Assembly: GCA_945833835.1 (NCBI GenBank)
Contig: CAMAFR010000002.1
Coordinates: 1 to 64,000 of the forward strand
Source of the DNA: an uncultured Bacteroides sp.
Lineage (GTDB): Bacteria > Bacteroidota > Bacteroidia > Bacteroidales > Bacteroidaceae
DNA length: 64,000 bases
Direction of reading: 5' to 3'
Below, one piece after another: positions 50,708-60,457 of this stretch. Numbering within the stretch: the first letter of the stretch is position 1; every line of letters starts with the position of its first letter. The notes beneath the pieces are model-generated. The model searched no databases. It had not been told where the DNA came from and worked only from the letters and a program-made list of their open reading frames with translations. The position numbers and the translations under genes are program-made.

Positions 50708-51424
50708 TCAGATTTTGTCCAGGCCTTTGGTGAACTTCAGCCAGTAGTATTTCAGCGGATGGGTATATTTCAATTGTTTCCACGGGCGGCTGCCGTGCGG
50801 GCGGTGCCACACAGGCAGCGAGGTGAACAGGTAGTTGCGGAAACCTTTTTTGAGCGCTTCGTGCGAGATGGTCACATCGAACCAGTTCTTGGAGGCATCC
50901 AGCCCGTCGAAGTCGAAGGCACGCAGGAAATCCGGCGTCAGCAGCGAGCAGCAGAAACTGCAATGCTTTTTTTCGGGATAAATCTTTCCTTCCTGTCCTT
51001 TGGCGTGCAGGTACGGATAGTTGATTTCCCCTTTTTCGTCCACCGTTACGGCGGCAGCAATGCCACAATCGGGACGTGCCGTCGCTCCGTCAAACAATGC
51101 CTGTAAGGTATGCGGTTGCACCACCACATCCGATTCCACAATCAGCAGGCCTGCGTCGGCGGCGATGGCTTCCCGGCGGGTTTTCTGCAGCACCAGCAAG
51201 TAGTTGGGTGAAGGATGGTCGGTCAGGTCAGAGAGGTTCACCAGGCCGAATCCCAGTTCGTGGGCTGCCTCTTCCAGTCTCCGGGTATTTTCAGGAGTGC
51301 TGAAGTCATTGTAGACGGTGTAGGTGTACGGGACCTCCAGTTCCGAAGCCAGGATGGCTTTGACCGTTTCGAGCGTGAAGTCGATGGAGTCTTTGACGGG
51401 TGTGATGATATGCAGGCTTTTCAT
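50708..51424 (-). CDS. glycosyltransferase family 2
   Basis: MKSLHIITPVKDSIDFTLETVKAILASELEVPYTYTVYNDFSTPENTRRLEE...LLIVESDVVVQPHTLQALF. Confidence 0.82.
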   Translation of the reverse strand: MKSLHIITPVKDSIDFTLETVKAILASELEVPYTYTVYNDFSTPENTRRLEEAAHELGFGLVNLSDLTDHPSPNYLLVLQKTRREAIAADAGLLIVESDVVVQPHTLQALFDGATARPDCGIAAAVTVDEKGEINYPYLHAKGQEGKIYPEKKHCSFCCSLLTPDFLRAFDFDGLDASKNWFDVTISHEALKKGFRNYLFTSLPVWHRPHGSRPWKQLKYTHPLKYYWLKFTKGLDKI

Positions 51425-51576
51425 GGCACGGTTCTACTTAAATGCGTGGTAAAAGTAGGCATTTATTCCCATATAGCAAAACCTATCTGCCCGGGATAAA
51501 GAGGGAACGCCTTTTTTTAAAAGTCATGCCCGGCCGGGTCAACCGGCTGTCCCCATAGGGCTTGTAGGCATCTTGC

Positions 51577-51653
51577 CCAGTACCAGTCCACTGGTACTGC
51601 CAGTTATTTTAACTGGTACTGGAGTTGAAGTTGACTACAACTCCAGTACCAGT
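51577..51653. repeat. cluster of interlocking inverted repeats
   Basis: CAGTACCAGT-cc-ACTGGTACTG (51578-51599), CCAGTT-atttt-AACTGG (51600-51616), ACTGGTACTGGAGTTG (51612-51627) with CAACTCCAGTACCAGT (51638-51653). Confidence 0.85.
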
Positions 51654-51723
51654 GCTCATGCACCTGACAGTACTATAATAGACAAGAGGTGGGTGATTGG
51701 TTCTGTCTCGGGAGTGGCTGAAA

Positions 51724-54700
51724 TTATCCGAAAATATCATGCAGCTCCCGGTTGGACAGTTTCCCAATCCAGCTCTCGCCGGTGGCCACCGTCATTTCTG
51801 CCAAATGCCGCTTGTCCTGTATCATCGCATCGATGCGCTCCTCGAAGGTGTTTTGTGTGATAAAGCGGAACACCTGGACGTTCTGATGCTGGCCGATACG
51901 GTAAGCCCGGTCGGTGGCCTGCGCCTCCACGGCAGGATTCCACCAGAGGTCGTAGTGAATGACATTCGTGGCAGCCGTCAGATTGAGGCCCGTACCGGCG
52001 GCTTTCAGCGAAAGGAGGAAGATGTGGCAGTTGTGGTCGTTCTGGAACCGGTCCACCATGGCCTGACGCTGTTTCAACGAACATCCGCCGTGGTAGAACA
52101 ACGGGATTTCATCCAGTTCCTCCCGGATAAAACGGACCAGCAGGTCACCCATCTCGCGGAATTGTGTGAAGACAATCACCTTCTCCTGCGCATCCACAAT
52201 GGCACGCAGCCGGTCAAGCAGCATCTGTGACTTTCCCGACAGAGAGGCATCCATGCGGTTGTCTTTCAGATACTGGGTGGGGTGGTTGCAAATCTGTTTC
52301 AGGGCCAGTATCATCTGTAGGATGAGTCCTTGGCGTTTGAAGAGGGCCTGGCTGTCGTCCGCTTCCATGTTCTCGATGACCGCCATACAGCGGGTGACGG
52401 TCTCTTGATAGAGGGCGGCCTGTTCGGGGGTCAGTGTGGCATATTGGTTTTGCGTGATTTTGTCGGGCAAGTCCGAGATGATGGATTTGTCGGTCTTCAG
52501 CCGTCGCATCAGGAAAGGGGCGGTCACCTTCTTGAAACGGTCGGCCACCTGCTTGTCCCCGTTGTTCTGAATGGGACGCGCATAGTGTTCTGCGAAATCC
52601 TTTTGGGAACCCAGGTACCCTTTGTTTGTGAAGTCGATGATGCTCCAGAACTCCGACAGGCGGTTTTCCACTGGTGTGCCACTCATCGCTATATGCGCCT
52701 CGGCGGGAATGCTGTGGATGGCCTTGCTCTGTGCCGTACCGCTGTTCTTGATGTTCTGGGCTTCGTCGATGACCAGCACTTGCCACTTCCGTTTCTTCAG
52801 TTGGTCGGCATCAGAGCGTGCCACGCCGTAGGTGGTGATCAGAAGGTCGGCCGACTTGCATGTTGTTTCTTTCAGGTTTCTGGACGGGCCATGATAAAGG
52901 GCGGTGGTGAGCTGCGGGGCGAAACGGGCCACTTCCAGCTGCCAGTTGTTCAGCAGTCCGGTGGGCACCACGACGAGTGCCTTCTTCTTCTCCAGTTCCC
53001 CCTCTTCTTTGAGCTTGAGCAGGAGGGTGATGACTTGCAGTGTCTTCCCCAGACCCATGTCATCGGCAATGATACAGCCGAAACCCAGCTTCAGGTTGCG
53101 GTACATCCAGGAATAACCGCGTTCCTGATAAGGGCGTAGCCGGGCGTTGAGCGTTTGTGGCAATGGAATCTGGTCGACCGACGCGAACTGGTGTATCATT
53201 TCACGCAACTCGTCGGTCAGTTCGATGGGAGTGCCCAGGTATTCTCCGCTCAGTGCTGCCTGAAGCAGGTCGCTGGGTTTTATTTTGGGAGGGGCACTCA
53301 GTGCCTTGTTCAACCGGACCATTGTCTCGGCATCTGCATACACATACTGTCCCTTGAAGCGGAGCAGGCCTTCGGCATGACCGATGAAGGAGGCAAAGTC
53401 GGCCGGCGTGAGCAGCTCGTCGCCTACCGCGATACGCCAGTCGAACGACAGGAGATCCATCATCGAAAGATAGGTCTTCTTGCCCGGGTCGCTCTCCTTT
53501 GTTTGCAGGCGGATGCTGATGCGCGGTCTGACCAGCTGCTGCAGGGCTTTGGGGATGACTACCTGGACTCCCAGCAGTCGCATGGCGGGAATCATTTCCA
53601 GCAGGAAACTCGTAAAGGCCTGTAACGTATAGTTCATGCTGTGTGCTCCCAGGTCGTTGATATAACGGTCCAGTCCGTCCACTATGTCGGTCAGGAGGGC
53701 CAGCTGCTGGAGGATTTCCATGCGTTGCCCCGCCAACTGCGGCAGTGTCATGATGTCCTTCAGGGTATTTCCATCCACCGTTATATGCACCCGGAAACCT
53801 TTGTCGGTCTCGGACACATGGAATGTCACCTGATGCCTGACCTGGATGAAGTACCGGTCCAGCCAGGAACGGATACCGCCGGGAATGTTCGTCTCGCCAA
53901 TGCCACTGAAGCCGTACTCCATGCCTGTGAAGAAAAGGTTGCCAAAGACATTCTTCTGCGCTGCATGTGCCAGGAGATGCACCAGGTCTGTGATGATCTT
54001 GCTGAGCAGGCCCGCCTGTTGTCCCAGGTGTGAGACGAGATAACGGGTGGCCTCGTCCATCATGGCAGGTTGCCATATAATAAGGTATAGGCGGTTGGTC
54101 TCTTTTTTGGACCGTCCCCGTTGCGCTGGGGCGGAGGCGGTATGGAAAATCTGAGGCACGATGCACCCATGGGCGATGAGCTGTAGGGCACAGACCACCA
54201 TCTGCCGGGCGGCGATGATGGTGTAAGGATAGTCGGGGAGCCGGTCTGTAGGGAGGTTGAGCAACCGTTGGTAGAAGCCAGGGCAAAAGTCGTCTGTCCC
54301 ACATTCATCGTGTCTGCCCAGCGGTTCCTGCGCGGCCTCCACTAACTGTAGCTTGCCTGCCAGGATTCTGTCGGCGGTCTTCACCACATACAGCAATTCA
54401 TGCTGGTAAGCGGTGCGGAAGTCGCTGTCATGACAAAAAGCCGGTGAGGCAGGCAGCAGGTTAGACAGGGGGAGGGCCAACCCGGGCAGCAGGGTATAGT
54501 CGGGAACATCGGTCGCCGCTTCGGTGTTGAGTGCGAAGGGAGCGTCGTAGACCGTTTCGATACCGTCCACTTCCACTATCTTGGTGGTGCCCGGTGTGAT
54601 GCCCCGCTTTTCCAATTCATGCAGGAGGTCAACGCCGTGGAGGGAGAAGACGAGGAAAGGATTGTTGTCAATCTCCATGCTGGTCTTGTAGATGACCGCT

Positions 54701-55110
54701 GCCAGATGTTTGCAGGGGACGGCCCAGTCGGGGCACGAACAATCCATTTGCAAGTCCGACCATTGTCGGGGAAAAAGGTGCAGTCCTGCCTGCTCGGCCA
54801 TGTGCGCCACCGATTCATCCAGTTGACGGTTGAGCAGTTTGCTCAATACAATGGGGTGACTGCCAATCAAATCCATCAGTTTTTCGATATCCTTCTCGGC
54901 AAATTGCGGTAGCTTGATTGTTTCCCGGTAGGGAGTGCGGAGGCTGCCTTGTACTTTGGCATGGATGACATTTCCCACAAAGGTGATTTGCTTGACCCTA
55001 CCATTGCGGGCATACGATGCCCCACGTGGCAGTCTGTTACTATAATCGATGTTTTTCAGTGCGCCGAGCCATTGTCTGCCCCACCAGGTTTTTCCATATT
55101 GGGTTGCCAT
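51724..55110 (-). CDS. SNF2-family DEAD/DEAH helicase with SWIM-type zinc finger
   Basis: C-x-C-x4-CKHLAAV (SWIM); IIADDMGLGKTLQVITLLL (Walker A); VIDEAQNIKN; AGTGLNLTAATNVIHYDLWWNPAVEAQATDRAYRIGQ. Confidence 0.94.
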   Translation of the reverse strand: MATQYGKTWWGRQWLGALKNIDYSNRLPRGASYARNGRVKQITFVGNVIHAKVQGSLRTPYRETIKLPQFAEKDIEKLMDLIGSHPIVLSKLLNRQLDESVAHMAEQAGLHLFPRQWSDLQMDCSCPDWAVPCKHLAAVIYKTSMEIDNNPFLVFSLHGVDLLHELEKRGITPGTTKIVEVDGIETVYDAPFALNTEAATDVPDYTLLPGLALPLSNLLPASPAFCHDSDFRTAYQHELLYVVKTADRILAGKLQLVEAAQEPLGRHDECGTDDFCPGFYQRLLNLPTDRLPDYPYTIIAARQMVVCALQLIAHGCIVPQIFHTASAPAQRGRSKKETNRLYLIIWQPAMMDEATRYLVSHLGQQAGLLSKIITDLVHLLAHAAQKNVFGNLFFTGMEYGFSGIGETNIPGGIRSWLDRYFIQVRHQVTFHVSETDKGFRVHITVDGNTLKDIMTLPQLAGQRMEILQQLALLTDIVDGLDRYINDLGAHSMNYTLQAFTSFLLEMIPAMRLLGVQVVIPKALQQLVRPRISIRLQTKESDPGKKTYLSMMDLLSFDWRIAVGDELLTPADFASFIGHAEGLLRFKGQYVYADAETMVRLNKALSAPPKIKPSDLLQAALSGEYLGTPIELTDELREMIHQFASVDQIPLPQTLNARLRPYQERGYSWMYRNLKLGFGCIIADDMGLGKTLQVITLLLKLKEEGELEKKKALVVVPTGLLNNWQLEVARFAPQLTTALYHGPSRNLKETTCKSADLLITTYGVARSDADQLKKRKWQVLVIDEAQNIKNSGTAQSKAIHSIPAEAHIAMSGTPVENRLSEFWSIIDFTNKGYLGSQKDFAEHYARPIQNNGDKQVADRFKKVTAPFLMRRLKTDKSIISDLPDKITQNQYATLTPEQAALYQETVTRCMAVIENMEADDSQALFKRQGLILQMILALKQICNHPTQYLKDNRMDASLSGKSQMLLDRLRAIVDAQEKVIVFTQFREMGDLLVRFIREELDEIPLFYHGGCSLKQRQAMVDRFQNDHNCHIFLLSLKAAGTGLNLTAATNVIHYDLWWNPAVEAQATDRAYRIGQHQNVQVFRFITQNTFEERIDAMIQDKRHLAEMTVATGESWIGKLSNRELHDIFG

Positions 55111-55147
55111 GATTCAGAGGTATAAGGAGAGGTTGATGTCTATTGTT

Positions 55148-56272
55148 TTATTGGGTAAGGAGAGGGTGTCCGAACGCTTGCCCTGCCAGTGCCAGGGCGG
55201 CGGCGATGGTGTCGTCCATGTCGGCATAGGTGTAGTGTGCCAGTCTTCCACCGAACAACACCCGTTCTTCCCTGTCGGCCATCTGGCGGTAGGAGGCATA
55301 GATGGCCGCGTTCCTCCGGTCGTTCACCGGATAGTAAGGTTCCTTGCCTGGGGCGAAGTCGTCGGGATATTCGTAAGTGATGACGGTGGTGGGCTGCTGG
55401 CCGAACTCGAAATGTTTGTGCTCGATGATGCGCGTATAGGGCACGTTGCGCTCGGTGTAGTTCACTACGGCGTTGCCTTGGAAGTCGGGGACGGCTATCC
55501 GCCGGTGTTCGAAGCGCAGGCTGCGGTATTCCAGCCGTCCGAAGCGGAAGTCGTAAAACTCGTCAATGCAGCCCGTGAACAGGGTTTTCCGGGCCAGGCT
55601 GTCCAACTCGCTGCGGTGGTCGAAATAGTTCACGCCCAGTCGGACCTCCACCCCTTGCAGCAAGGCGTCGGTCAACGCATTGTAGCCCTCTTCGGGGATG
55701 CCCTGATAGGGGTCGTTGAAATAGTTGTTGTCGAAGACGAAGCGGAAAGGCAGCCGTCGGATGATGAAGGCCGGCAGTTCGGTGGCTTTCCGGCCCCATT
55801 GCTTTTCGGTATAGCCTTGGATGAGGCTACGGTAAATGTCCCTGCCGCAGAGGGTCAGAGCCTGTTCTTCCAGATTGGCGGGGCAGGTGATGTGGGCATA
55901 CTCCGCCCGTTGCTCCTCCAGCTTGGCCCGAGCTTCGGCAGGTGTCCGTACCCCCCAAAGCTGGTAGAACGTATTCATGTTGAACGGCAGGTTATACAGT
56001 TTCCCCTCGAAGTAGGCCAACGGGGAGTTGGTGAAGCGGTTGAAGGTGACAAACTGTCCGGCATAGTCCCAGATGGCCTTTTGGTCGGTATGGAAGATAT
56101 GGGCCCCGTATTGGTGGACACGGATGCCGTCTGTGGTGGTGCAATGGATATTGCCTCCGGTATGTCGGCGCTTGTCAATGACCAAGCATCGTTGGCCACG
56201 CAGGGTGGCCTCGTGGGCAAATACGGCACCAAACAGTCCCGCTCCCACAATCAGATAATCGTATGGCTGCAT
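55148..56272 (-). CDS. glf: UDP-galactopyranose mutase
   Basis: YDYLIVGAGLFGAVFAHEATLRGQRCLVIDKRRHTGGNIHCTTTDGIRVHQYGAHIFHT. Confidence 0.95.
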   Translation of the reverse strand: MQPYDYLIVGAGLFGAVFAHEATLRGQRCLVIDKRRHTGGNIHCTTTDGIRVHQYGAHIFHTDQKAIWDYAGQFVTFNRFTNSPLAYFEGKLYNLPFNMNTFYQLWGVRTPAEARAKLEEQRAEYAHITCPANLEEQALTLCGRDIYRSLIQGYTEKQWGRKATELPAFIIRRLPFRFVFDNNYFNDPYQGIPEEGYNALTDALLQGVEVRLGVNYFDHRSELDSLARKTLFTGCIDEFYDFRFGRLEYRSLRFEHRRIAVPDFQGNAVVNYTERNVPYTRIIEHKHFEFGQQPTTVITYEYPDDFAPGKEPYYPVNDRRNAAIYASYRQMADREERVLFGGRLAHYTYADMDDTIAAALALAGQAFGHPLLTQ

Positions 56273-56369
56273 GTTTTTTCTACAAAGCTATGGAAAGAAT
56301 TCTATTTGTCCAATGATCTTTCCTGAAAAAAGCATCCGTACCGTTCCCCGTATTCCGTATTTCTTGTGT

Positions 56370-56377
56370 ATTTTTGC
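56370..56377 (+). promoter_or_regulatory. Bacteroidota -7 element for pdxB
   Basis: TATTTTTG, 23 nt before the ATG at 56401. Confidence 0.5.
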
Positions 56378-56400
56378 GGTAGAAAACCTTTATTTGGCGC

Positions 56401-57411
56401 ATGAAAGTAATTATAGACAATAAGATTCCCTATCTGGAAGGGGTGCTTGAGGCGGTCGGGATAGAAGCGGTCTTCCTGCCTGGCCGGGAGTTCACGCCGG
56501 CGGTGGTAAAGGATGCCGATGCGTTGCTGGTGCGTACCCGCACCCGTTGTGACCGTCGGCTGCTCGAAGGCAGCCGTGTCCGGTTTATCGGTACCGCCAC
56601 CATAGGGTATGATCATATCGATACGGCCTATTGTGCGGAGACCGGCATTGCATGGTGCAACTGTCCCGGTTGCAATGCCGGGGCCGTGGAGCAGTATGTA
56701 CACGCTGTCCTGCTGTTGTTGCAGCAGGAGAAAGGCATCTCGTTGGCAGGTACCTGTCTGGGCGTGATAGGCGTGGGCCATGTAGGCAGCCGGATATGCC
56801 GGTTGGGAGAACGGTTAGGGATGCGCGTGCTGCAGAACGATCCGCCCCGTGCCGACAGGGGAGAGGAAGGCTTTGCCGATCTTGCCGTGCTGGCGCGTGA
56901 GTGCGACATCCTGTCCTTCCATACGCCGTTGTTGACCGATGGGCCTTACCGCACCTTTCATCTGGCAGATGCCGCCTTCTTCCACTCGTTGGCCCGACGG
57001 CCTTACGTCATCAACACTTCCAGAGGGGAGGTGATGGCGACCGATGCCTTGTTGGAGGCTCTCGACGGCGGCCAGGTGGCCGGGGCTGTGCTCGATGTAT
57101 GGGAGAACGAGCCCGACATCGACCTGCGGCTGCTGGACCGGGTGTTCATCGGGACACCCCATATCGCCGGCTATTCTGCCGATGGCAAGGCGAACGCTAC
57201 CCGTATGGTGCTCGAAGCGTTCAGCCGTTTCTTTGGGATAGACGTGCCTTTCCAGGCCGACCTGCCTGCCTTGCCCGAAGCCGTGACGGCCACCGATCCG
57301 GTGACCCGCCAATTGCAGGCCTACAATCCCCATCGGGATTGCGAGGCGTTGCGGGCTTGTCCGGCACTTTTCGAGCAGTTGCGGGGCGACTATCCGCTGC
57401 GCAGGGAATGA
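56401..57411 (+). CDS. pdxB: 4-phosphoerythronate dehydrogenase
   Basis: MKVIIDNKIPYLEGVLEAVGIEAVFLPGREFT; GVIGVGHVGSRICRLGERLGMRVLQNDPPR. Confidence 0.93.
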   Translation: MKVIIDNKIPYLEGVLEAVGIEAVFLPGREFTPAVVKDADALLVRTRTRCDRRLLEGSRVRFIGTATIGYDHIDTAYCAETGIAWCNCPGCNAGAVEQYVHAVLLLLQQEKGISLAGTCLGVIGVGHVGSRICRLGERLGMRVLQNDPPRADRGEEGFADLAVLARECDILSFHTPLLTDGPYRTFHLADAAFFHSLARRPYVINTSRGEVMATDALLEALDGGQVAGAVLDVWENEPDIDLRLLDRVFIGTPHIAGYSADGKANATRMVLEAFSRFFGIDVPFQADLPALPEAVTATDPVTRQLQAYNPHRDCEALRACPALFEQLRGDYPLRRE

Positions 57412-57598
57412 GGAGAAGCAGGCGTAGCACTGTATAAAAAGGACATAAAAAGCCCCTCAGATGCACAGATTTTATAAAAATGTGCAAAGATTTTGCATTT
57501 ATTTGCCTGAATATTTGTTTAAGAGCAGAAATATTTATTCCTTTGCACCGGAAAAATCAACAAATTGAATTTATTTATAAACTAAAAATTTGAAAATT

Positions 57599-57835
57599 AT
57601 GTCTGAAATCGCATCAAAAGTACAGAAGATCATCGTTGATAAATTGGGTGTTGAAGAATCAGAAGTAACTCCGGCAGCTAGCTTTACTAACGACCTGGGT
57701 GCAGATTCTTTGGATACAGTTGAACTGATCATGGAATTCGAAAAGGAATTCGGTATTTCTATCCCCGATGATCAGGCAGAAAAGATCCAGACGGTAGGTG
57801 ACGCTATTGCTTACATCGAAGCTAACGGTAAATAA
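57599..57835 (+). CDS. acpP: acyl carrier protein
   Basis: [28 protein letters not shown] (DSL phosphopantetheine site). Confidence 0.97.
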   Translation: MSEIASKVQKIIVDKLGVEESEVTPAASFTNDLGADSLDTVELIMEFEKEFGISIPDDQAEKIQTVGDAIAYIEANGK

Positions 57836-57850
57836 TCCTGCCCGTCAGTT

Positions 57851-59116
57851 ATGGAGTTAAAAAGAGTTGTAGTAACAGGTCTTGGTGCGCTGACCCCGGT
57901 AGGTAATACGGTTCCTGAATTCTGGACCAACCTTATCAACGGAGTAAGCGGGGCAGGACCTATTACTCATTTCGATGCGTCTAAATTCAAGACTCAGTTT
58001 GCCTGTGAGGTCAAGAATTTCAAGGTGACCGATTTCATTGATCGGAAGGAAGCCCGCAAGATGGACCTCTATACCCAATATGCCATGGTGGCTGCCCACG
58101 AGGCAGTGACCGATGCCGGCATCAATCTTGAGACGGAAGACCTGAACCGCGTAGGTGTGATTCTGGGCGTGGGTATCGGCGGTATCCATACGTTCGAGGA
58201 AGAAGTGGCAGGCTATGAGCAGACAAAGGATACTATCGGCCCGAAGTTCAATCCGTTCTTCATTCCGAAGATGATTGCCGATATCGCTTCTGGCCAGATT
58301 TCCATTAAATATGGTTTCCATGGCCCGAACTTCACGACCACTTCGGCATGCGCCTCTTCCTCCAATGCCATTTGCGATGCATTCAATTATATCCGTCTGG
58401 GCAAGGCGAATATGATTCTGACCGGTGGTGCCGAGGCTGCCATCTTCCCCGCAGGGGTGGGAGGCTTCAACGCCATGCACGCGCTCTCTACCCGCAATGA
58501 TGACCCGACGCGTGCCTCACGTCCCTTCAGTGCCAGCCGTGACGGCTTTATCATGGGCGAAGGTGCCGGATGCCTTATATTGGAAGAGCTGGAACACGCC
58601 AAGGCACGTGGTGCCAAGATTTACGCCGAGCTGGCCGGAACAGGTGCTTCGGCCGATGCCTATCATCTGACGGCTTCTCATCCCGACGGACTGGGTGCGA
58701 AACTGGTCATGAGCAGCGCGCTCGAAGATGCGGGAATGCAGCCCGAAGACATCGACTATATCAATGTACACGGTACTTCTACACCGGTGGGCGACGTTTC
58801 GGAAGTCAAGGCCATCAAGGAGCTGTTCGGCGACTATGCTTACCAACTGAACATCAGTTCCACCAAGTCTATGACCGGACACCTGCTGGGTGCCACAGGT
58901 GCTGTCGAGGCGATTGCCTGCACCTTGTCTGTCTTGAACGACATTGTCCCCCCTACCATCAACCACGAAGAGGGCGATGAGGATGAGAATATTGACTACA
59001 AGCTCAATTTCACGTTCAACAAGGCACAGCAGCGCCCCGTGCGTGCCGCTCTGAGCAACACGTTCGGTTTCGGCGGACACAATGCATGTGTAATCGTTAA
59101 AAAATACACTGAATAA
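57851..59116 (+). CDS. fabF: 3-oxoacyl-[acyl-carrier-protein] synthase II
   Basis: RVVVTGLGALTPVGN; TTSACASSSNAICDA active-site Cys; VHGTSTPVGD; KSMTGHLLGATGAVEA. Confidence 0.97.
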   Translation: MELKRVVVTGLGALTPVGNTVPEFWTNLINGVSGAGPITHFDASKFKTQFACEVKNFKVTDFIDRKEARKMDLYTQYAMVAAHEAVTDAGINLETEDLNRVGVILGVGIGGIHTFEEEVAGYEQTKDTIGPKFNPFFIPKMIADIASGQISIKYGFHGPNFTTTSACASSSNAICDAFNYIRLGKANMILTGGAEAAIFPAGVGGFNAMHALSTRNDDPTRASRPFSASRDGFIMGEGAGCLILEELEHAKARGAKIYAELAGTGASADAYHLTASHPDGLGAKLVMSSALEDAGMQPEDIDYINVHGTSTPVGDVSEVKAIKELFGDYAYQLNISSTKSMTGHLLGATGAVEAIACTLSVLNDIVPPTINHEEGDEDENIDYKLNFTFNKAQQRPVRAALSNTFGFGGHNACVIVKKYTE

Positions 59117-59120
59117 AATT

Positions 59121-60089
59121 GTGTTGACCAATATAATAGATAGGATAAGACTTCTTTTCCGAAAGGACAAGGAGCCTTATCTTTGTTTTTACAGGATATT
59201 GGGCTTCTATCCGCGCAATATCGAGCTGTACCAGCAGGCACTGTTGCACAAGTCCTCGTCTGTGAAGTCGGGCAAAGGCCGTCTGCTCAACAACGAGCGG
59301 CTGGAGTTTCTGGGCGATGCCGTGCTGGATGCCGTTGTGGCGGACATCGTGTATCAGAAGTTCGAAGGCAAACGCGAGGGATTCCTCACCAACACCCGTT
59401 CGAAAATCGTGCAGCGTGAAACGCTCAATCAGGTAGCGGTCAAGATAGGGCTCGACAAGCTCATCAAGTACACCACCCGGCAGTCATCACACAACAGCTA
59501 TATGTGCGGCAATGCTTTCGAGGCGTTGGTGGGAGCCATCTATCTGGACCGCGGCTACGAGGCCTGCAAGCGGTTTATGGAGGAACGCATCATCCGCCCT
59601 TACCTGAATTTGGATACCGTATCTCGCAAAGAGGTCAATTTCAAGTCAAAGCTGATTGAGTGGAGCCAGAAGAACAAGTTTGAGGTGGTGTTCGACATGA
59701 TAGGCGAGTTGCAGGACGAAGACCAGAACCCGATGTTTGAGACGCTGGTCAAGGTGGAGGGCATCGCCGCCGGACGTGGCAAAGGCTATTCCAAGAAAGA
59801 GTCACAGCAGGAAGCGGCACAACGCACATTGAAGCAGATCAAAGAGGATCCTGCGTTTATAGAGGCGGTTGTAGCCGCAAAGTCCCGACAGGAGCAGGCC
59901 GAAGAAACGGCATCCGAACCACCTGCCTCCCCTTTCTCCTTGCAGGCAGTGAAGCAGCAGGAGTTGCGCGGGGATGAGTCGGGCCTCTCCTCCGTGGCGG
60001 GGACGTCGGCTCAAACCGACAGATTCGATGATGTAGAGCGCATCATCGCCCAGGCAGAAGAGGCTGCTTTTTCCCAGGAAGCAGAATAA
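59121..60089 (+). CDS. rnc: ribonuclease III (GTG start)
   Basis: NNERLEFLGDAVLDAVVADIVY; dsRBD GRGKGYSKKESQQEAAQRTL. Confidence 0.94.
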   Translation: MLTNIIDRIRLLFRKDKEPYLCFYRILGFYPRNIELYQQALLHKSSSVKSGKGRLLNNERLEFLGDAVLDAVVADIVYQKFEGKREGFLTNTRSKIVQRETLNQVAVKIGLDKLIKYTTRQSSHNSYMCGNAFEALVGAIYLDRGYEACKRFMEERIIRPYLNLDTVSRKEVNFKSKLIEWSQKNKFEVVFDMIGELQDEDQNPMFETLVKVEGIAAGRGKGYSKKESQQEAAQRTLKQIKEDPAFIEAVVAAKSRQEQAEETASEPPASPFSLQAVKQQELRGDESGLSSVAGTSAQTDRFDDVERIIAQAEEAAFSQEAE

Positions 60090-60100
60090 CCACAGGGAAC

Positions 60101-60168
60101 AAAAAGACACCAGGAGGGTGTGTCAGAACAAAAATCCAACAACTGACACACCCTCTTGGTGTCTTTTT
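60101..60168. terminator. 26-bp near-perfect hairpin after rnc
   Basis: AAAAAGACACCAGGAGGGTGTGTCAG (60101-60126) pairs with CTGACACACCCTCTTGGTGTCTTTTT (60143-60168), one G-T wobble. Confidence 0.85.
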
Positions 60169-60360
60169 GTATGGCCCTTTGAAGTGCTCATACAGACCGT
60201 ATCACCGACAAATTCAAATAGTTTATTAACCCTTATAGGGGATGTTTTACCTTTCGATGAGTAAAATTCTGCCTTATCTATCTATCAATAAGTCCATTTT
60301 ATATAGGTAATTGCAACGAATTGAAAAATATTTCTATGGATATATTTATTTTATTTTGAG

Positions 60361-60396
60361 TTTTCTTGCAGAATAATAGCAAAAAGTCTACTTTTG
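60361..60396 (+). promoter_or_regulatory. Bacteroidota promoter for the susC-like gene
   Basis: -33 TTTTCTTG (60361-60368), 20-bp spacer, -7 TACTTTTG (60389-60396). Confidence 0.6.
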
Positions 60397-60457
60397 CGGC
60401 AAAATAACAATTAAACGAGAATTAAGATTTGGTAGTTTTTATTAAAAGGTTGTTTTT

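Noticed and set aside
51577-51653. Invertible promoter (phase-variation switch) hypothesis
   Set aside because: Arms are only a few to about 56 bp apart, much shorter than known Bacteroides invertible segments, and I see no TAnnTTTG element between them. Kept only as an inverted-repeat cluster.
51724-55110. SNF2 helicase as part of an antiphage system
   Set aside because: No nuclease, methyltransferase, PLD or other defence partner beside it; neighbours are glf and glycosyltransferases.
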